Part shown: piece after piece, positions 1-12,984 of the stretch
How the letters are laid out: each line of letters begins with the position of its first letter
How positions within the stretch are numbered: position 1 is the first letter of the stretch
Assembly: GCF_032854445.1 (NCBI RefSeq)
Contig: NC_088307.1
Coordinates: forward strand, 14,210,017 to 14,274,016
DNA: 64,000 nucleotides
Origin: Liolophura sinensis
Lineage: Eukaryota > Mollusca > Polyplacophora > Chitonida > Chitonidae
Reading direction: 5' to 3'
Position numbers and translations under genes: made by a program
Notes under the pieces: model-generated
Database searches by the model: none
Told to the model about the DNA's origin: nothing
What the model saw: the letters and a program-made list of their open reading frames with translations, nothing else

Positions 1-1748
1 GGGATTATTCAACACCCCACCCCCTCTAGAGCCACGTACATCAATACGTGAACATCTTAACACAATCTGTCTGACCTCACAGGTAGCGTGACCCAAAACC
101 CGCAGCTAAACGATCTCTCCTGTTACAGGTGATCACACTAATTAAACTGGGGGTTAAAAATAGCTTCAAGCTACACACATATATAATAAACCTCTTTCTA
201 TTGTACGCACTCATCTTACAGACATACACCTTTTGTAACACGTACATGCATTGTATGGAGAACTGCTTATTTGAATTAAAACCACCTGATTGACAGTGTT
301 ACTCTATTAAATACTTTTTCTTCACTTACACAAGTTTACCTTTATTACGCCCACATGTATATGATTCGCTGGGTTTTTACAGGCAGGGGTATTCTTGAGA
401 ACGTCACATAAATAACATCGTTCAGGTTAATTTTACAGGGAAGAAATCAGATTAAAAATACTGCCCTTGAACCAACTATTCAAAGCAGACCATCACACAG
501 TTTTCACAGGCAGAAGTGAAATATCACTGGACGCTGCATCAAATCACATGCTGGCTCTACAGTATACAACATACTGTACATTCACTTCATTATGAAATAT
601 TGAGAAGAAATTTCATGCATGAATGCTAATTATACATTAATTAATTAATTAATTAATGCTAATTCATCCACAGCACACTAAGTAACTATACATGTGTATA
701 TTAAACTCCTATGTATCAACATAATGAACTGTATTAGTGTATCTTTCAGTTTACTTTTTGTGTCACTGAAATTGTTGATTTTGGCACTAAACATTTAGGC
801 ATCAAACTTAGGCATCGAAATTAGGCATCATAAAGCTGTTTTACAGATCGAACGTTATTAGTTTTACCTTCTGGTATTATTTCTTAACTTTGAACCTGGA
901 TGCTGAATTTTGATATTTTTCATGCAAGTCTAAGACAACACTAAGCAATTAAATAAAATTCTTATACAGTTACAATTTTATCACAATAAATTGTTTTGAT
1001 AGTACACGTACATGTGCGAAGTCTAATTAAGACATCACCTACATCATTTTGGGACATGCAACAGTACATTTAATTTCTGCATGCGATTTTAACTGTAGGG
1101 AGCCTCATGTTAGAGGGTGCCAGGTTTTTGGGTGAGAAAAAAACCATTACGGAAGGTGAGAAAGATTTTGCAAAGTTACCCATTGAAGTCAGGAGGTGTA
1201 AACAGGCAAAAATACCATGATGAAAAACATCTGTCTTTCCTCCCACATTTACATAAAAATCTGACGGTGCTGATGAAAAACCATATCATTCGCTGCAAGG
1301 CAGTTGGCCACAGGTCGAATCCATCAGTGTTTGTTCTTTAAGTTTTTATTTAAATGTTTTATCATAAATTAATGTAGGCAAATCACAGAGTACAATGGTT
1401 TGGGGATAATAAGTGTAGTGTGGAGTGTTTAGAAATCTGGAGGCTTGAGCACACCATGGCACGCTAGTGGCTCACTTTTCAGTGGCTAAAGCGACGGGAA
1501 ACATATAAAACTCCTTTCCCTCCTTTAACAAAACAGTGCGAAGCTATGGAATCTTTTCTTCATTCCTTTAATATTATGTCACTGTTATGATCACATATGA
1601 AGTGCACAAGAACTGCAACATCACAGATGACAATGACGTACCCGTTCTTATGTGATTTGGACCTAATGAGTAGTCCATCCTCAACTCTCTAAATAAACTT
1701 TTTGGTCTGGCTTGTACATGCACTCGTACTATGTAGTTGTTTTTTTGA
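1..1748. other. AT-rich non-coding stretch
   Basis: No recognisable coding region, RNA gene or mobile element was seen on either strand. A short TAAT/TTAA simple repeat lies near 635-656. The only frame over 60 codons (1117-1341) is not protein-like and has no splice or start context that I trust. Confidence 0.5.
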
Positions 1749-1759
1749 TGAATGACAAA

Positions 1760-2020
1760 CTGAGTGAGTGAGTGAGTGAGTGCTTAGGGTTTAACATCGT
1801 CCTTTTACCTAGTGCTGCTTCACCGAGACGACCTACTGCAGACAAGTCATTATACTGATACTGATACAACCTGTTGTTGCACTATACCCTTAATGCTGAA
1901 CACCAAGCGAGGAAGTTACAACTTCTTCTTTTAATGTCTTAAGAGTGACCCGACTCAGGGTTGACCCTGGATCTTTGCCCCCGAAGTGGGCGCTCTACCA
2001 ACTGAGCCATTGGGGGCCAG
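1760..2020 (-). repeat. tRNA-derived SINE, ACTC-tail family, full length
   Basis: Read on the minus strand it starts with a tRNA-like head (GGCTCAGTTGGTAGAGCGCC, an A-box-type segment) near 2015. It passes through a GAAGTTGTAACTTCCTCGC core and a GTCGTCTCGGTGAAGCAGC block and ends in an (ACTC)n tail at 1761. An 11-bp target duplication, TGAATGACAAA, flanks it at 1749-1759 and 2021-2031. The copy looks complete and was presumably mobilised by a LINE. Confidence 0.9.
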
Positions 2021-2031
2021 TGAATGACAAA

Positions 2032-4461
2032 TAGAAGATATATGGGCATGCAATTACTGCAATTACATGTATATAGTTATGTAATGGTCATGTGGTATCT
2101 TTCCTCATGAACAGGTCTCTGCCTGTTCATTAATAACCAAGAGAAAACAGCAATAGAAGTGTACACAGGGATATGTGCATGTATGAGCCTGTGCTATCAC
2201 ACCAATGGGTGTGACTGTGATTTCTGCTCCAAATAACTTTAATAGTTCCACAAAACTAATACTATCTGCGTCAAACTAGGGCACATACATGTAAGACAGT
2301 CCTTGTCTGGTATCACAACCTGTTACATGCTGCTCACAAAAAAATACTGCCTATTATCGACGAAGGCCAATTGTGCTTAACACTGAACAAGCACCTGCAT
2401 AAATCATGGAATCTACACGCACAGCAAAATGCACCACTACATGTACAATATAGATATGAACTACACCTACAATGTATGTACTTCACCCTAGTCGCATGTT
2501 TGCAGCGCATTTATTTACATGTAAGCATATTCTGAAGATATTTATATTCTGTGTGGACTGCTAAAATTATACTTTTTTGAAGCCAAGTAATTGGCCAATC
2601 CAACCAATGTAGTTTTGTCTCCAAATTCTAATTATAAATATGCATAAATTGCACTGGAAGTTTCTCTTTTATGTACGAAAATGTTGAGGAACTAGGGTAC
2701 AGGTAACGGTATACATATACTGTAGTACATACACAATATACATGTATGCTTTCACCATGCTCATAGCTAGTGCAGACTGACCGATGACCTCTGGCGTGTC
2801 TGATGACCCGAGCTGACACACTGTCCAGACAACACCACTAACAAGACTAAAAAGCATTATACTTGGGTAGAAGTACAAAGACATTTTTAAAATTTTTTTT
2901 TAGAGTAAGATAGAGCTAATCAACATGGCTGCTGGAGTCTGGCATTATGACTTCGCATCTGATAGCCATAAGTGCTCAACAAAATACATGTATTTTAAAT
3001 GCTTAAAGTAAAATTAAGAAAAGATTTTTACTTGGTTCTACTTCTTCAGCAATGGGTGACGCCAAGTGTTTTCACGGGTCGTCAAACCAGCCAAAATTGG
3101 AAACGAAAGAAAACTTCCACTTTCATACTCTCCTTCCGACAATTATAACAGCGGTTTTAATACGGTGCCTTTTTTTACACTTTAGAAAAGCCATTCATAC
3201 TATCTTGATCCGTATTACTTAACCTGCTTATAAGATACACACTGTCACATCTAGACACTAGAGTAGCTCTTTCTAAAGCTGGACCCAGCTCAAGCTTGAC
3301 TATTTTTTGTGAACTGATGCATGCTACACTGTACAGCTACCCTCCCAAAACTAACAAAACAGGGGAGCATTCTGGGCATATGACCTGCCGACCTTGTTCA
3401 CACTGACCCCATAAACATGATAACGAAAAAAGCAAATATCTCATCTTAAATGTTAAGTTGTGCTAAATTATTCTGAATCGTAGTTATACACTGACAAGGT
3501 GTCTTGAATATGTTCTATTGACCTACATATACATGCCTGACGTTGAAAGACTGTCCACAGCTTGCAGAAGTGTTCACATATTATTGTAACTGCAATACCT
3601 GTGGTATCACCATATGTACAAGATGGGATAAAAATGTCACCCTTATCTTTTCTTTTTATGGCCAGCTCGCCAGGTACTTGTTGCCCACACCACAAGGTGC
3701 ATGTGTATCACAAGGATTTTAACACCCTTCTGATTAAAACACAATCTACCGAACTGTCACATTTCAGAAGCTTTATATTACTGCAAGTCTTCAACCATGT
3801 CTGCAAGGTGCTTAGTTAAGCTTAATCAGAAGGTATTATTCTGTACAGACTGACAAAATTATATTTTTTGTGAAGCCTTGAGATTGGCCAAGCCAACAAT
3901 GTAGTTTTGTCTCTGTGCGCTGAAAATTGCTCTCTAACATGCGAAAAGGTTGAGGAATTAGGGTAGATGCAATATCATAAACCATTACTAACAGATACGA
4001 TCATACATGAGGTTCTTAAATCATTTACATGATCTTCATTTTTACAAAAATTTGATGTATAATACATGTACATAGGTACAATGTACATCTCTAGTATGTC
4101 CATGTTGTTTGCTGAACACAGCATGTACATGAAGTTAGCAAGACATAGTTCGCAGTCAACACTTTTATGTTATGCTAGCGTACCTGACGGGACTGACGCT
4201 TCCATATAAAAACTGCCTGATCTTTTGGAGAATCCTTCAGTCCCATGGAATCCACAAAAAAGCCTAATACATGTAGTTATATTCCTTTTCACTAGACCCA
4301 GTCATTCTCAACTCCTCTAACTTCAGAATCAAAGTTGCAGGAGAATCTTGGCTCACGTATAGATGGTTTGCAGATGACGTCATCACCTTAGCAGAACAAC
4401 AGCCAGGTAGCCATAGTGGAACCCTATTAACATGCGATGTATAGCCAGTGTACTCCAATAT
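2032..4461. other. Non-coding stretch with a diverged dispersed repeat pair
   Basis: No gene is supported. Two diverged copies of one sequence lie in the same orientation at about 2565-2705 and 3852-3975. They share a segment around TGTAGTTTTGTCTC, then a gap, then GTTGAGGAA-TAGGGTA. They look like fragments of an unclassified interspersed repeat. The overlapping frames at 2628-2884 and 3468-3819 are not convincing proteins. Confidence 0.45.
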
Positions 4462-4475
4462 GGCTGCCTTTAGTA

Positions 4476-4722
4476 TTTATTTATTTATTTCATTGGTGTT
4501 TTACGCCGTACTCAAGAATATTTCACTTATACGACGGGGTGATCAGCATTTTGGTGGGAGGAAACTGGTCAGAACCGGGGGGAAATCCACAACCATCCGC
4601 AGGTTGCTGACAGATCTTCCCACGTATGGCCGGAGAGGAAGCCAGCATGAGCTGGACTTGAACTCACAGCAACCGCATTGGTGAGAGACTCCTGGGTCAT
4701 TACGCTGCGCTAGCGCGCTGAC
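4476..4722 (-). repeat. tRNA-derived SINE, AAATA-tail family, full length
   Basis: On the minus strand it has a tRNA-like head near 4715, a GTTGCTGTGAGTTCAAGTCC B-box-type segment, the CTTCCTCTCCGGCC core, the CGTCGTATAAGTGAAATATT block and an (AAATA)n tail. The 14-bp target duplication GGCTGCCTTTAGTA lies at 4462-4475 and 4723-4736. Confidence 0.92.
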
Positions 4723-5103
4723 GGCTGCCTTTAGTAGATCACACAACTCTTCTGTTGTGCTCGGCTTGCCGATCATGATTCTGAATGTCATAGTACAAGA
4801 CTGTTTGTTAATCATAAGAATTAAAACTTTGACACATGAATATATGCAGTCAAATCATGGGTTTATCAAAACAGCTGCCTCCATAACTGAAGTATGCACC
4901 TGATGAAATTGAGGGTATGCTGGTCTGAATAGCTGTGTTTGTACAATATTATGTGATCAGAATATTACAACAGGGTTGTGAAAGAAGTTGCCTGTGAGGA
5001 AATTTCTGATGTGGTCAGTATTTGGCTCACCACTGAACATTCTCATCACAAAAGATTATATGCGCCAAATTTTTAGTGAAAGTCTCCTTGTGGGTCCACA
5101 GCA

Positions 5104-5290
5104 GTTGAGTGAGTGGGTGAGTGCTTGGGGTTAAACGTCGTACTTAACAATTTTTCTGTTATATGACGATGACGCAGCAGTCGAAGGTCACTCTTCTGGC
5201 GACCATTGCCACCAACAAGCAGTCCTACTGACAGGTGTCTAATATCGCCAAGTGTGTGCCAGGCATAAGCACAACCAAGACGAATTAAAT
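5104..5290 (-). repeat. SINE tail fragment, ACTC-tail family
   Basis: A (GAGT)n run, then GCTTGGGGTTAAACGTCGTA and TTATATGACGATGACG, match the 3' end of the ACTC-tail SINE in antisense. No tRNA head remains, so this is a 5'-truncated or decayed copy. Confidence 0.7.
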
Positions 5291-5299
5291 TTGATGATT

Positions 5300-8200
5300 A
5301 AAAAACAAAACTGGTAAATAATGGCATGCAATGGTACATCAAAGAAAAAAAAAGAGACAAAAGTAAAGACTGCAATTGTGTTTGGATCTACCATGTCCTT
5401 ACTGGGTACTTCTGGGAGTCAAGAATGACTGTAGGCCTAGCGAAGGGGTTAAGGATTTGGATTACCAGCATATCATGAAAAAGTGGTGACGGCTTTACAG
5501 AATAGATCATTCGGGTTTTTCAGTTAAATGTTTAAATAATTGAGGCAGGTAAATATCAGAAATCATTGTAAGTAGACAACTTTCGCAAAAACTTGGCAAA
5601 CCAAGTTTTTGTAACATTTCTAGTAAATGACATTACCGTATGGCACAATAATCTACACAGCATCTTTTACGACAGAAAGTTATTAGAAATAGGCCCTCCA
5701 AAGTACGGTGAAAAAGTGACTCCTGAGCTCTTCAGTACATGTATATGGCATGAATTTTAAATAAATCACTATGGCAACCGTATCAGATTTATGTTTTATT
5801 TTTATTTTTTTTTATCTTTTCACTACATAACCTCACTAATATTTATTCCACTCAAGAAAACCATACAGCTGAAGTCTGTCATGTATTCATGAATTTCAAA
5901 TAGTGCATTACAGGGCTAGAGTTAAAGTTTCTGTTCACCATCTAAAATTTGGGACAGATATTAGTAGTGTTGAAAGTAGAATATCACATTTCTCTATCCG
6001 CCTTTTGGAAAAGTAAAGAGATGAGTATGTTGTTCATTAGATGGTCTAACCATGTGACAAAAAAGAAACACAACATTACTAGTAGAGTTGCATATGTATT
6101 GGCTAAAATGCGCAGACCAGGTGTCATAAATTTTAGAAGAAATAGGGTAGCCCCGAAAGACTCCAATTCCTTTCCTTATACTTGATTTAGAACAGATCTG
6201 TTATAGCTTTGAAGCTTTCCACAGTATACGCTCCTTGGTGACTGTCACCATGTTGAGTTCCTATACGCATGTCCTGCTTCATAGTGGAGTAGTGGGAAGA
6301 TGCTGGCATTCACCGAGGAACGAATACTGTGATAGCCTGAATGGCTATAGTAAATCTCATTTAAATTGGGTAGGGGCCTATGGTGTCAGTGCGGTGTGTG
6401 CAGAAAGCAGGTCTTCAGGTTGGTGTTGATACTTGTTTGATAACAAGGAGAATCGTACGAAAATTAACATTGTGAGCATCAAGACTCCAACGATGCAAAA
6501 GGCCAGTACATGTAAAGGAGTTGAGTCTTTCATGGCTACACATGCATGTACTCATGTCTGCCACTACAGCTATACTATCGCCGGTCCGTTACATATATGT
6601 GCATGTAACTAATGGTGTAGGCCTACATGTAGGCCAATGCATTGCAAAAAAAAACCTGAAATATAAATTTTAACAGATGTGATGCTTGTACTATCGTGAA
6701 TGAAAACATGCGAACGTTTTTCGCCGGTACCACACGAAAGAACAAAATTTCCGAGTTGTCATGTCTAGGCGCGGTTGTTGTTGACAGTTCCGACCCTGCC
6801 CAACCCCCTGAAGCAAAACACTTCTCTCCAACCCTGGCACACACAGACAGGGTAAACAGACTTAGCGCGGGCTCAAGCTCACCATTCATGACTCAGACAT
6901 TTACGTTCAGTCTCTGAAATACTCACTGTGAAATTTGCAGAAGTGACCAGATGATAGTCACTCCGTACGAGCGGTGTGTTTGTATCGATGCTGGAAGGCA
7001 TAACACACGTTGAAGTTGACAAAGACAACGGCCTCGACCAAATCCGTCCATGACCTTTCTCCAGCCAAGTGTTACAAATTTAAATCGCTGCACTGAATAT
7101 ATTGACCGAGTTATTTACAAACTCATTATCTGCTCTCTAAAATTGATTTTAGTTTATCTCGAGGGAAGTATCAAACATAATGTAGTAATCTGGAAAATAA
7201 TGCTTTTTGGCTAATGAAATCCATGTTGCTATTTACCTCGTACAATTACGTCAATGACCTTGATGACCTTGGAAGTAGCTCTCAGCCAAAACGCTAGCAA
7301 GCACCACTAAACAACAGACGTATGTGAGGAGACCGGAAGCGTGGTCAGTACAAGTGCGCATGGCCTAGTATATAGCGGGCAATGCGAACAATTTAAACTC
7401 TTCGTAAATAGGGAGTATTGTGACATCAAAGATACGTGGTCCTACTACAGGAGCAACACCGACTTGGACCTATATTTACAGTCTGTCTCGAGAGTATTCA
7501 TAGTGACTCCAAGTCGTTCGTTATAGTGGACTGTCATCAGAATTCTGAAAGCATGGTCGTTAGGGTAATTCATGCATTTCAAATACTGCTGTGCAACATG
7601 GTTTTTTTAAATATAGCAGAAAATTTAACACAAATTAACTTAAACTGAATAAATTTAATTAGCCAAATTAAAGAATTTTGGCGAAAAGGAAAAATAGCGT
7701 TCACGTGACGTCAGCGGAAACATACAGCAGCCGTATTGGGTTATAGAAATAACTCACGCCTGGTTATAGGCTAAAACTGATTTTCCCAGTATACGCAATT
7801 TTATTTACTTTGAGCTGCAGCTTCACAAAAAACAAAAAGGTATGCTTTTTAACTTTAGACATGAGCGATACTTTATCAATGTACACATGTATATATAATT
7901 TGGTCCAGTGTTTTTTGGAGCGTTCAAAACGTACCCGAAAAGAGATGAGCTGTTTTCGGTGGCCAGTAATTGATTTTAAAAACCTGGGTTGCTGACACGA
8001 TATATACTTGCTAATACATTGGTCAGTATAAGCTTATAGACAGGTCTGCATATGCATATGATCGAGTTGGGAGACCCGCGATCAGACCTGGGCCAATTCA
8101 TACCAAAGACTTTAAAACTGGTACTTGTTGATGCCTCGCTTGGCGCTCAGCACTGAGAGGCTAAAGCAAGGAAACGTGTCTGCATGATCTGGAACGTGTT

Positions 8201-8429
8201 AAAATAGCGTGAATATGTGGAGTGTCATATCTGGTGTCTTTGGCATGATGTTTCAGTGGGGGCAGCACTTCGGTGACATGGACTAGCCCTACCACAAAAA
8301 GACACCGTATATGTGTATACTGTATATGTTCACACACCTAGTGACTGCTCGTTGTCAAATGACAGAAAAATTGTACGGAAACCCCAGCGTACATACATAC
8401 ATGAGGGCCAACGTGCATGCATACAACAC
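5300..8429. other. Non-coding stretch
   Basis: Nothing beyond short A/T runs was recognised on either strand. Reading frames of 60-96 codons here (for example 5949-6185, 6623-6917, 7341-7648) overlap one another on both strands, lack family motifs and are taken as chance. Confidence 0.45.
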
Positions 8430-8441
8430 TCAACACCAAAT

Positions 8442-8732
8442 TGTAGGGGCCTCCATGGCCGAGTTGTTTTAGCGTGGGAAGGGCAGCACAATGACTCAGG
8501 GGCCTCCCACCAATGCCATCGCTGTGAGTTCCTGAAGATTCAGCTCATACTAACTGGCTTCCTCTCGATCCATTCGTACTTGGGGAGGTCGATCTGCGAG
8601 TAAGGCGTATGTACGTGCGCATGATTGTGGTTTCTCTGCGGGCTCTGCCCTGTTTCGTTCCACCCTAATACTGTCGGCCGTCGTATAACAGCATGAGCAG
8701 GGCGTAAAACGTCAATCAAACGAATAAATCAG
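8442..8732 (+). repeat. tRNA-derived SINE, AAATA-tail family
   Basis: Head GGGGCCTCCATGGCCGAGTT, then GCCATCGCTGTGAGTTC, the CTTCCTCTCG core, GGCCGTCGTATAACAGCATG and a short A-rich tail. It is more diverged than the copies at 4.5 and 9.6 kb and so probably older. The 12-bp target duplication TCAACACCAAAT lies at 8430-8441 and 8733-8744. Confidence 0.88.
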
Positions 8733-8744
8733 TCAACACCAAAT

Positions 8745-9596
8745 ACAATTTCATTTATTACTACTGTCGATAAGAAATGGTATGTTGTCATGGAAACAGA
8801 CAATGAAGAAGCATTAAATATTTAAGATATGTCTGGAATAAAGTGTAACAATGTGTTTACAAAAATCTGCAAATAAAGAAATTGTTTTAAAGAATTTTAA
8901 ATAAGAATAAGGCTTACGGTGTAAAACTTTGCAACTTTGTTTAGAGTAAAGCGAGCTACAAGTGATAGGGCCTACCCTGTTAAACAAATGCAAAGTACTA
9001 GACCAGGCAGTTGAGAATTGATCAGCTGTGCGGTAGTGAGTGACGCACGTGTCAAGTGTCTGGACTAAAAGGCGCACAAAACCTGACATTCTATGTTGTG
9101 TTTCCGTGCCAGTTAGGTGGGGATCAGTATAATCCGGACGTTGTTGATAAGGCGGTAAAAGTTATCTCCCCTCTTTGTAAAGGTTCTATGGTGTAATTCA
9201 GTTGATCCGCTGAACCGTTTAGCATAATAACTAAGCAAAGTAACTGAGTAGAAATCCATTTTGACGATCTCCATATTTCACCTTTAATTAAGTCATCCTC
9301 AGGAGAATAATAATACTTATTACTGATCTTTTCATTGATTATTATCCACATTATTGACAATTAACTGTTTACTGATGCCGCGAGGAAACTGCGTATTAGG
9401 CTCAGTAATATATTCATCATTGTGTATATTGCCATATCTGTCCCACTGACACTAAACCAACACCATAAATGTTTATTATCAGGCTTATCGTATTAGATAT
9501 ATTTGCTATTTGTGCTTTTCTGGGAGGCCTACATAGCTAAAACGTGCCTCGCATGGCACAATTCTCCAGAGGATAACTTAATTTAAGTCTAAATAT
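8745..9596. other. Non-coding stretch
   Basis: No supported feature. The frames at 8814-9089 and 9124-9360 (minus) have no recognisable domain. Confidence 0.4.
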
Positions 9597-9607
9597 TCAG
9601 ATCGTCA

Positions 9608-9876
9608 GAAGGGGCCCTCCGTGGCTCAGTTGGTTAGCGTGCTAGCGCAGCGTAATAACTCGGGAGCCTCTCACAAATGCGATCGCTGTGGGTTCAAGTC
9701 CATCTCATGCTGGCTTCCTCTCCGGCCGTACGTGGGAAGGTCTTGCAGCAACCTACGGATGGTTGTGGGTTTCCCCGGGCGCTACCGGGTTTCCTCACAC
9801 CATAATGCTGGCTGCCGTCGTATCAGTGAAATATTCTTGTGTACGGTGTAAAACACCAATCAAATAAATAAATAAA
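9608..9876 (+). repeat. tRNA-derived SINE, AAATA-tail family, full length and young-looking
   Basis: Head GGGCCCTCCGTGGCTCAGTT with a clear A-box, B-box GGGTTCAAGTCC, core CTTCCTCTCCGGCCGTACG, the GTCGTATCAGTGAAATATTC block and an (AAATA)n tail. The 11-bp target duplication TCAGATCGTCA lies at 9597-9607 and 9877-9887. It is the best-preserved member here and a good family reference. Confidence 0.93.
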
Positions 9877-9887
9877 TCAGATCGTCA

Positions 9888-10619
9888 AAATGAATATCTT
9901 TGGAGTTACTCTGTTATTCTTTGCTGTAGTCTTTTATTTTATTATATTACATTATCTGTTGTGCTTACAGCCCTGAACAAGTAAGACCGTGGAGCAAGCC
10001 AGCATGAGCTGATCTTGAACTGAGGCAAAGCAAACGTAGTAAAGTACTCGACACTGAGTCAATCACCATATAGTACTACATCGGATAGACATTTGATGTT
10101 TGCTAAATCTGTTCGCTTCTAGCCAGAATCAACAACTGGGTAAACCAGGATAATTTTTATGGAGAGAAATAAATTTACATAAGTCTGTTTAATGAACATT
10201 AAAGTAAATCTGATATCAAAACGAGTGACTTAATTCTATATATGTACATTAACCGCAGGATCTCTCGTTTACTCAATTCACTTAAGCGTCACTCTCTCGC
10301 CCGTCCTGCTGACGGCCCTTAGAATAAGTTTCACTGCATCTTTAGATGAGGCATTGAGTGAAGGTGTTGAGATAATGTGTAAGGGACTGCAGTTACACCA
10401 CGATCTGAATGCTGGCTTTTCTCCAGTGATGAGTGCAATGGCCGCGGCTTTACAGATATACATCTTATCACTAATTACACTAAAGCAAGTGAATGTAGTA
10501 TAAAAACATGCTATTTATCATGACATCTTATTGGCGTCCTCATGTATGATCTTGGTGATTCCTTGTCAAATGGACAATGAATCGAGGATGCTTAGTTCAC
10601 AGAACCCTGGTTTATGCAA
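9888..10619. other. Non-coding stretch
   Basis: No supported gene. A 61-codon minus frame at 10278-10463 has protein-like composition and could be a short exon, but no family was recognised and no flanking exon was found. Confidence 0.35.
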
Positions 10620-11345
10620 CGATTCAATATATATGCGACTAGAGCCATGGGAAGATAACCAGAGCAGCGACGACAGTGCGACAGTTAATTGGCACACGCA
10701 TAACTCCTGAAACGCGGCGTTCTGTTAATTTAGCACAACTAGAGTTTCGTTCTCCTAACGGCTAGAGCCATAACACCGCCAGTGAGATGCAAAGGTAAAC
10801 AAAATTCTGCAGCTGTGCTATACCCGTACAAGTCTTTTCTTGTTATATGAGAACGTGAGGTATTAGATGGCATGTAACATGCGAGAGGCTATGTGACCTC
10901 ACAACACAATATGATATTAGCGCTATTTTGTCCTATACCAGCGTGTGTGTGTGTGTGCATGAGAGAGACTTAAAAACTGGACAATGCATATCATATGTGC
11001 TATACCCGTACAAGTCTTTTCTTGTTATATGAGAACGTGAGGTATTAGATGGCATGTAACATGCGAGAGGCTATGTGACCTCACAACACAATATGATATT
11101 AGCGCTATTTTGTCCTATATCAGCGTGTGTGTGTGTGTGTGTGTGCATGAGAGAGACTTAAAAAGTGGACAATGCATATCATTGTTTGCGGGATGATATA
11201 AGCCTGTACGTATTCAGGTAAAATTAGTGCTGATTAACTATACCGGTAGGTCATGATTTGTGATATTTGATATTGGTATTTATAGTCCACTGTTGTAAAC
11301 ATCTATATTGAATGACGTAAATAATGTTACTAACCAGGTAACATA
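10620..11345. repeat. Upstream part of duplicated unit 1 (paralogue at 37330-37865)
   Basis: Long collinear similarity to 37330-37865. Shared blocks include ATAACCAGAGCAGCGA, ATTCTGCAGCTGTGCTA, GAGGCTATGTGACCTCACA, TGATTAACTATACCGGTA and GACGTAAATAA, in the same order and orientation. I place it as the left end of the first copy of the HDAC-containing duplication. Confidence 0.75.
10814..11181 (+). repeat. Near-identical tandem duplication, two units of about 184 bp
   Basis: The unit begins TGTGCTATACCCGTACAAGT at 10814 and again at 10996. It ends with GGACAATGCATATCAT both times. The copies differ by only a few substitutions and by the length of an internal (GT)n run, so the duplication is recent. 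The paralogue at 37.5 kb has a single, diverged unit. Confidence 0.93.
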
Positions 11346-12374
11346 ATATTATAAGGATCGTCCATAAAGCCTAATCCCCAGCAGGACTTGTTTGGAGCAG
11401 GGGCTCCCGAGACTATAGACGAACCAGAACACACTGGATAAGTTTGCGACAGTTTATTGAAGATATATATACAGAGAAGTAATGCGCACGCACCGGCGTG
11501 TTCACTCGGTCCTGCCCTCGTGATCAGAACAGAAGCTGGCGCGATAAGCTTCGATAGCCCTCTGCAGGCTGTAAGCTTCGTTTAATACCCGCCAGGCCTT
11601 ATTCAGGACTTTGATGCAGTTTCCTTACTCAGGAAGAGAGATGGGTTCTCCGAGCGAGCTCTGCAAGAACTGCCGATGTATTTTGGTTTAAATACTGGTT
11701 TTAGGGTCACTTCCCTGGCGGATATCGTGGCCCATCAAATCAGTGTTTTATTTTTTTAACACATGAAAATTTTTGATACATAATGGCAGTGCGTTGGTAT
11801 ACTATCTACATATGTACAGGAGTCGATTACTGGAATTAATCCTTTTTGTGGTAGTATGTATATAGCTTTTTGTATAGGTTCAGATGCTGCCATGGTTATT
11901 TAACAGAAAGGGGGTAAATAGTAAGCTATTTACCGTTATTTTTACATTAGAAGTACATAGATCTACATTACAGAATTGCATTGAGTTGCCTATACAGAAA
12001 TTTACACACAGGGAAAACAACAGTACTGCTTTTATTCATTGGTTAACAGTTTTGTTCTCTTGCTTCCTCCTCTGTGACGTGGAGTTCAGGTGCTCCCGCC
12101 ACTTATACCGGACGCCGTCCAGTAAAAAACAGCGAACTGGAAACCTGTGCCTGTAACAGGTGTGACAAGTATAATTAAGGAGCAACTATGTCAGGCGTCA
12201 TCCACTTAGATGAAGAAAGAGATAGTCCTTTTGTTATGAAGTCTTTTAAGTTTCTGGTCTTCATTTCCTTGGTGTTAATTTTCTTTGGTCCCATGGGTCT
12301 TCTTATTGTTTTTACTGTCTTTAGTCGATTTCCTTCTCTATTTCCAGTTTTTATTCGAGGCCTCCCATGGCGTT

Positions 12375-12600
12375 CAGACAGCACGTTTCATAGACAGGTA
12401 GAACAGTTCATGGCCTAGAGTGTTTAGGTGCACTCCGTCGGTGGTTAGAATTTGCTTTTGTGGTCGGATCAGTCCCCTGGGTCTTCAGAAGGTGGCCAAT
12501 AGGCTGCCGATGTACAGCTCCACATGGACTTATATAAGGCAAGTCACGTGGTATATTAACACAAGTAATGACATCTAATGGTTCATTTACAGGGGATATA
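12375..12600 (-). mobile_element. Fossil fragment with an SGNH-hydrolase-like tail, retroelement-derived
   Basis: On the minus strand around 12395-12445 the translation contains DGVHLNTLGHELFY, followed by a short basic tail. DGVHLN-type blocks form the end of SGNH/GDSL esterase-like domains, and such domains are known from some tyrosine-recombinase retroelements of the DIRS/Ngaro type. The piece is broken and old. The limits of the element were not found; neighbouring sequence from about 11360 to 12660 may belong to it. Confidence 0.4.
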
Positions 12601-12984
12601 ACCCATACAAAGGAATTACAAAAGAATGGAGCATTCATTCACGACACATATTATTGTAAGCACAATAATACAAACATTTAACAATAATACAGAAACATAA
12701 CAATAACAGTAATTATCCCACTTTCTTCGCTATAGCTGTGGCCATTAGCTCCAAGGGAGAACTGATGTGTCGTTGATGTTATTGGTTTACTCTTGTTCTT
12801 CATCATTGGGTGAAGTTTTGAAAGCGCATGCGTCGCAGCTTGTTATATCGGACAGCGGTCATTTCTATGTACAGTAACAATCGCCATTATCCGTCCAACA
12901 GATGAACAGAATTTCTTTGCTCTGGAAAGGTGAAGAAGAACAACATGTCTGCACGGTTAACGACTCTTTTTACCTGCATGTGAC

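Noticed and set aside
1117-1341. 74-codon plus frame
   Set aside because: No family motif, no neighbouring exon; chance expectation in this length of sequence.
9608-9876. tRNA-like head that might be called a tRNA gene
   Set aside because: It is the 5' end of a SINE with core, tail and target duplication; no cloverleaf with a proper acceptor stem was seen.
10278-10463. 61-codon minus frame with protein-like composition
   Set aside because: Could be a lone exon, but no homologue came to mind and no partner exon or conserved paralogue was found.
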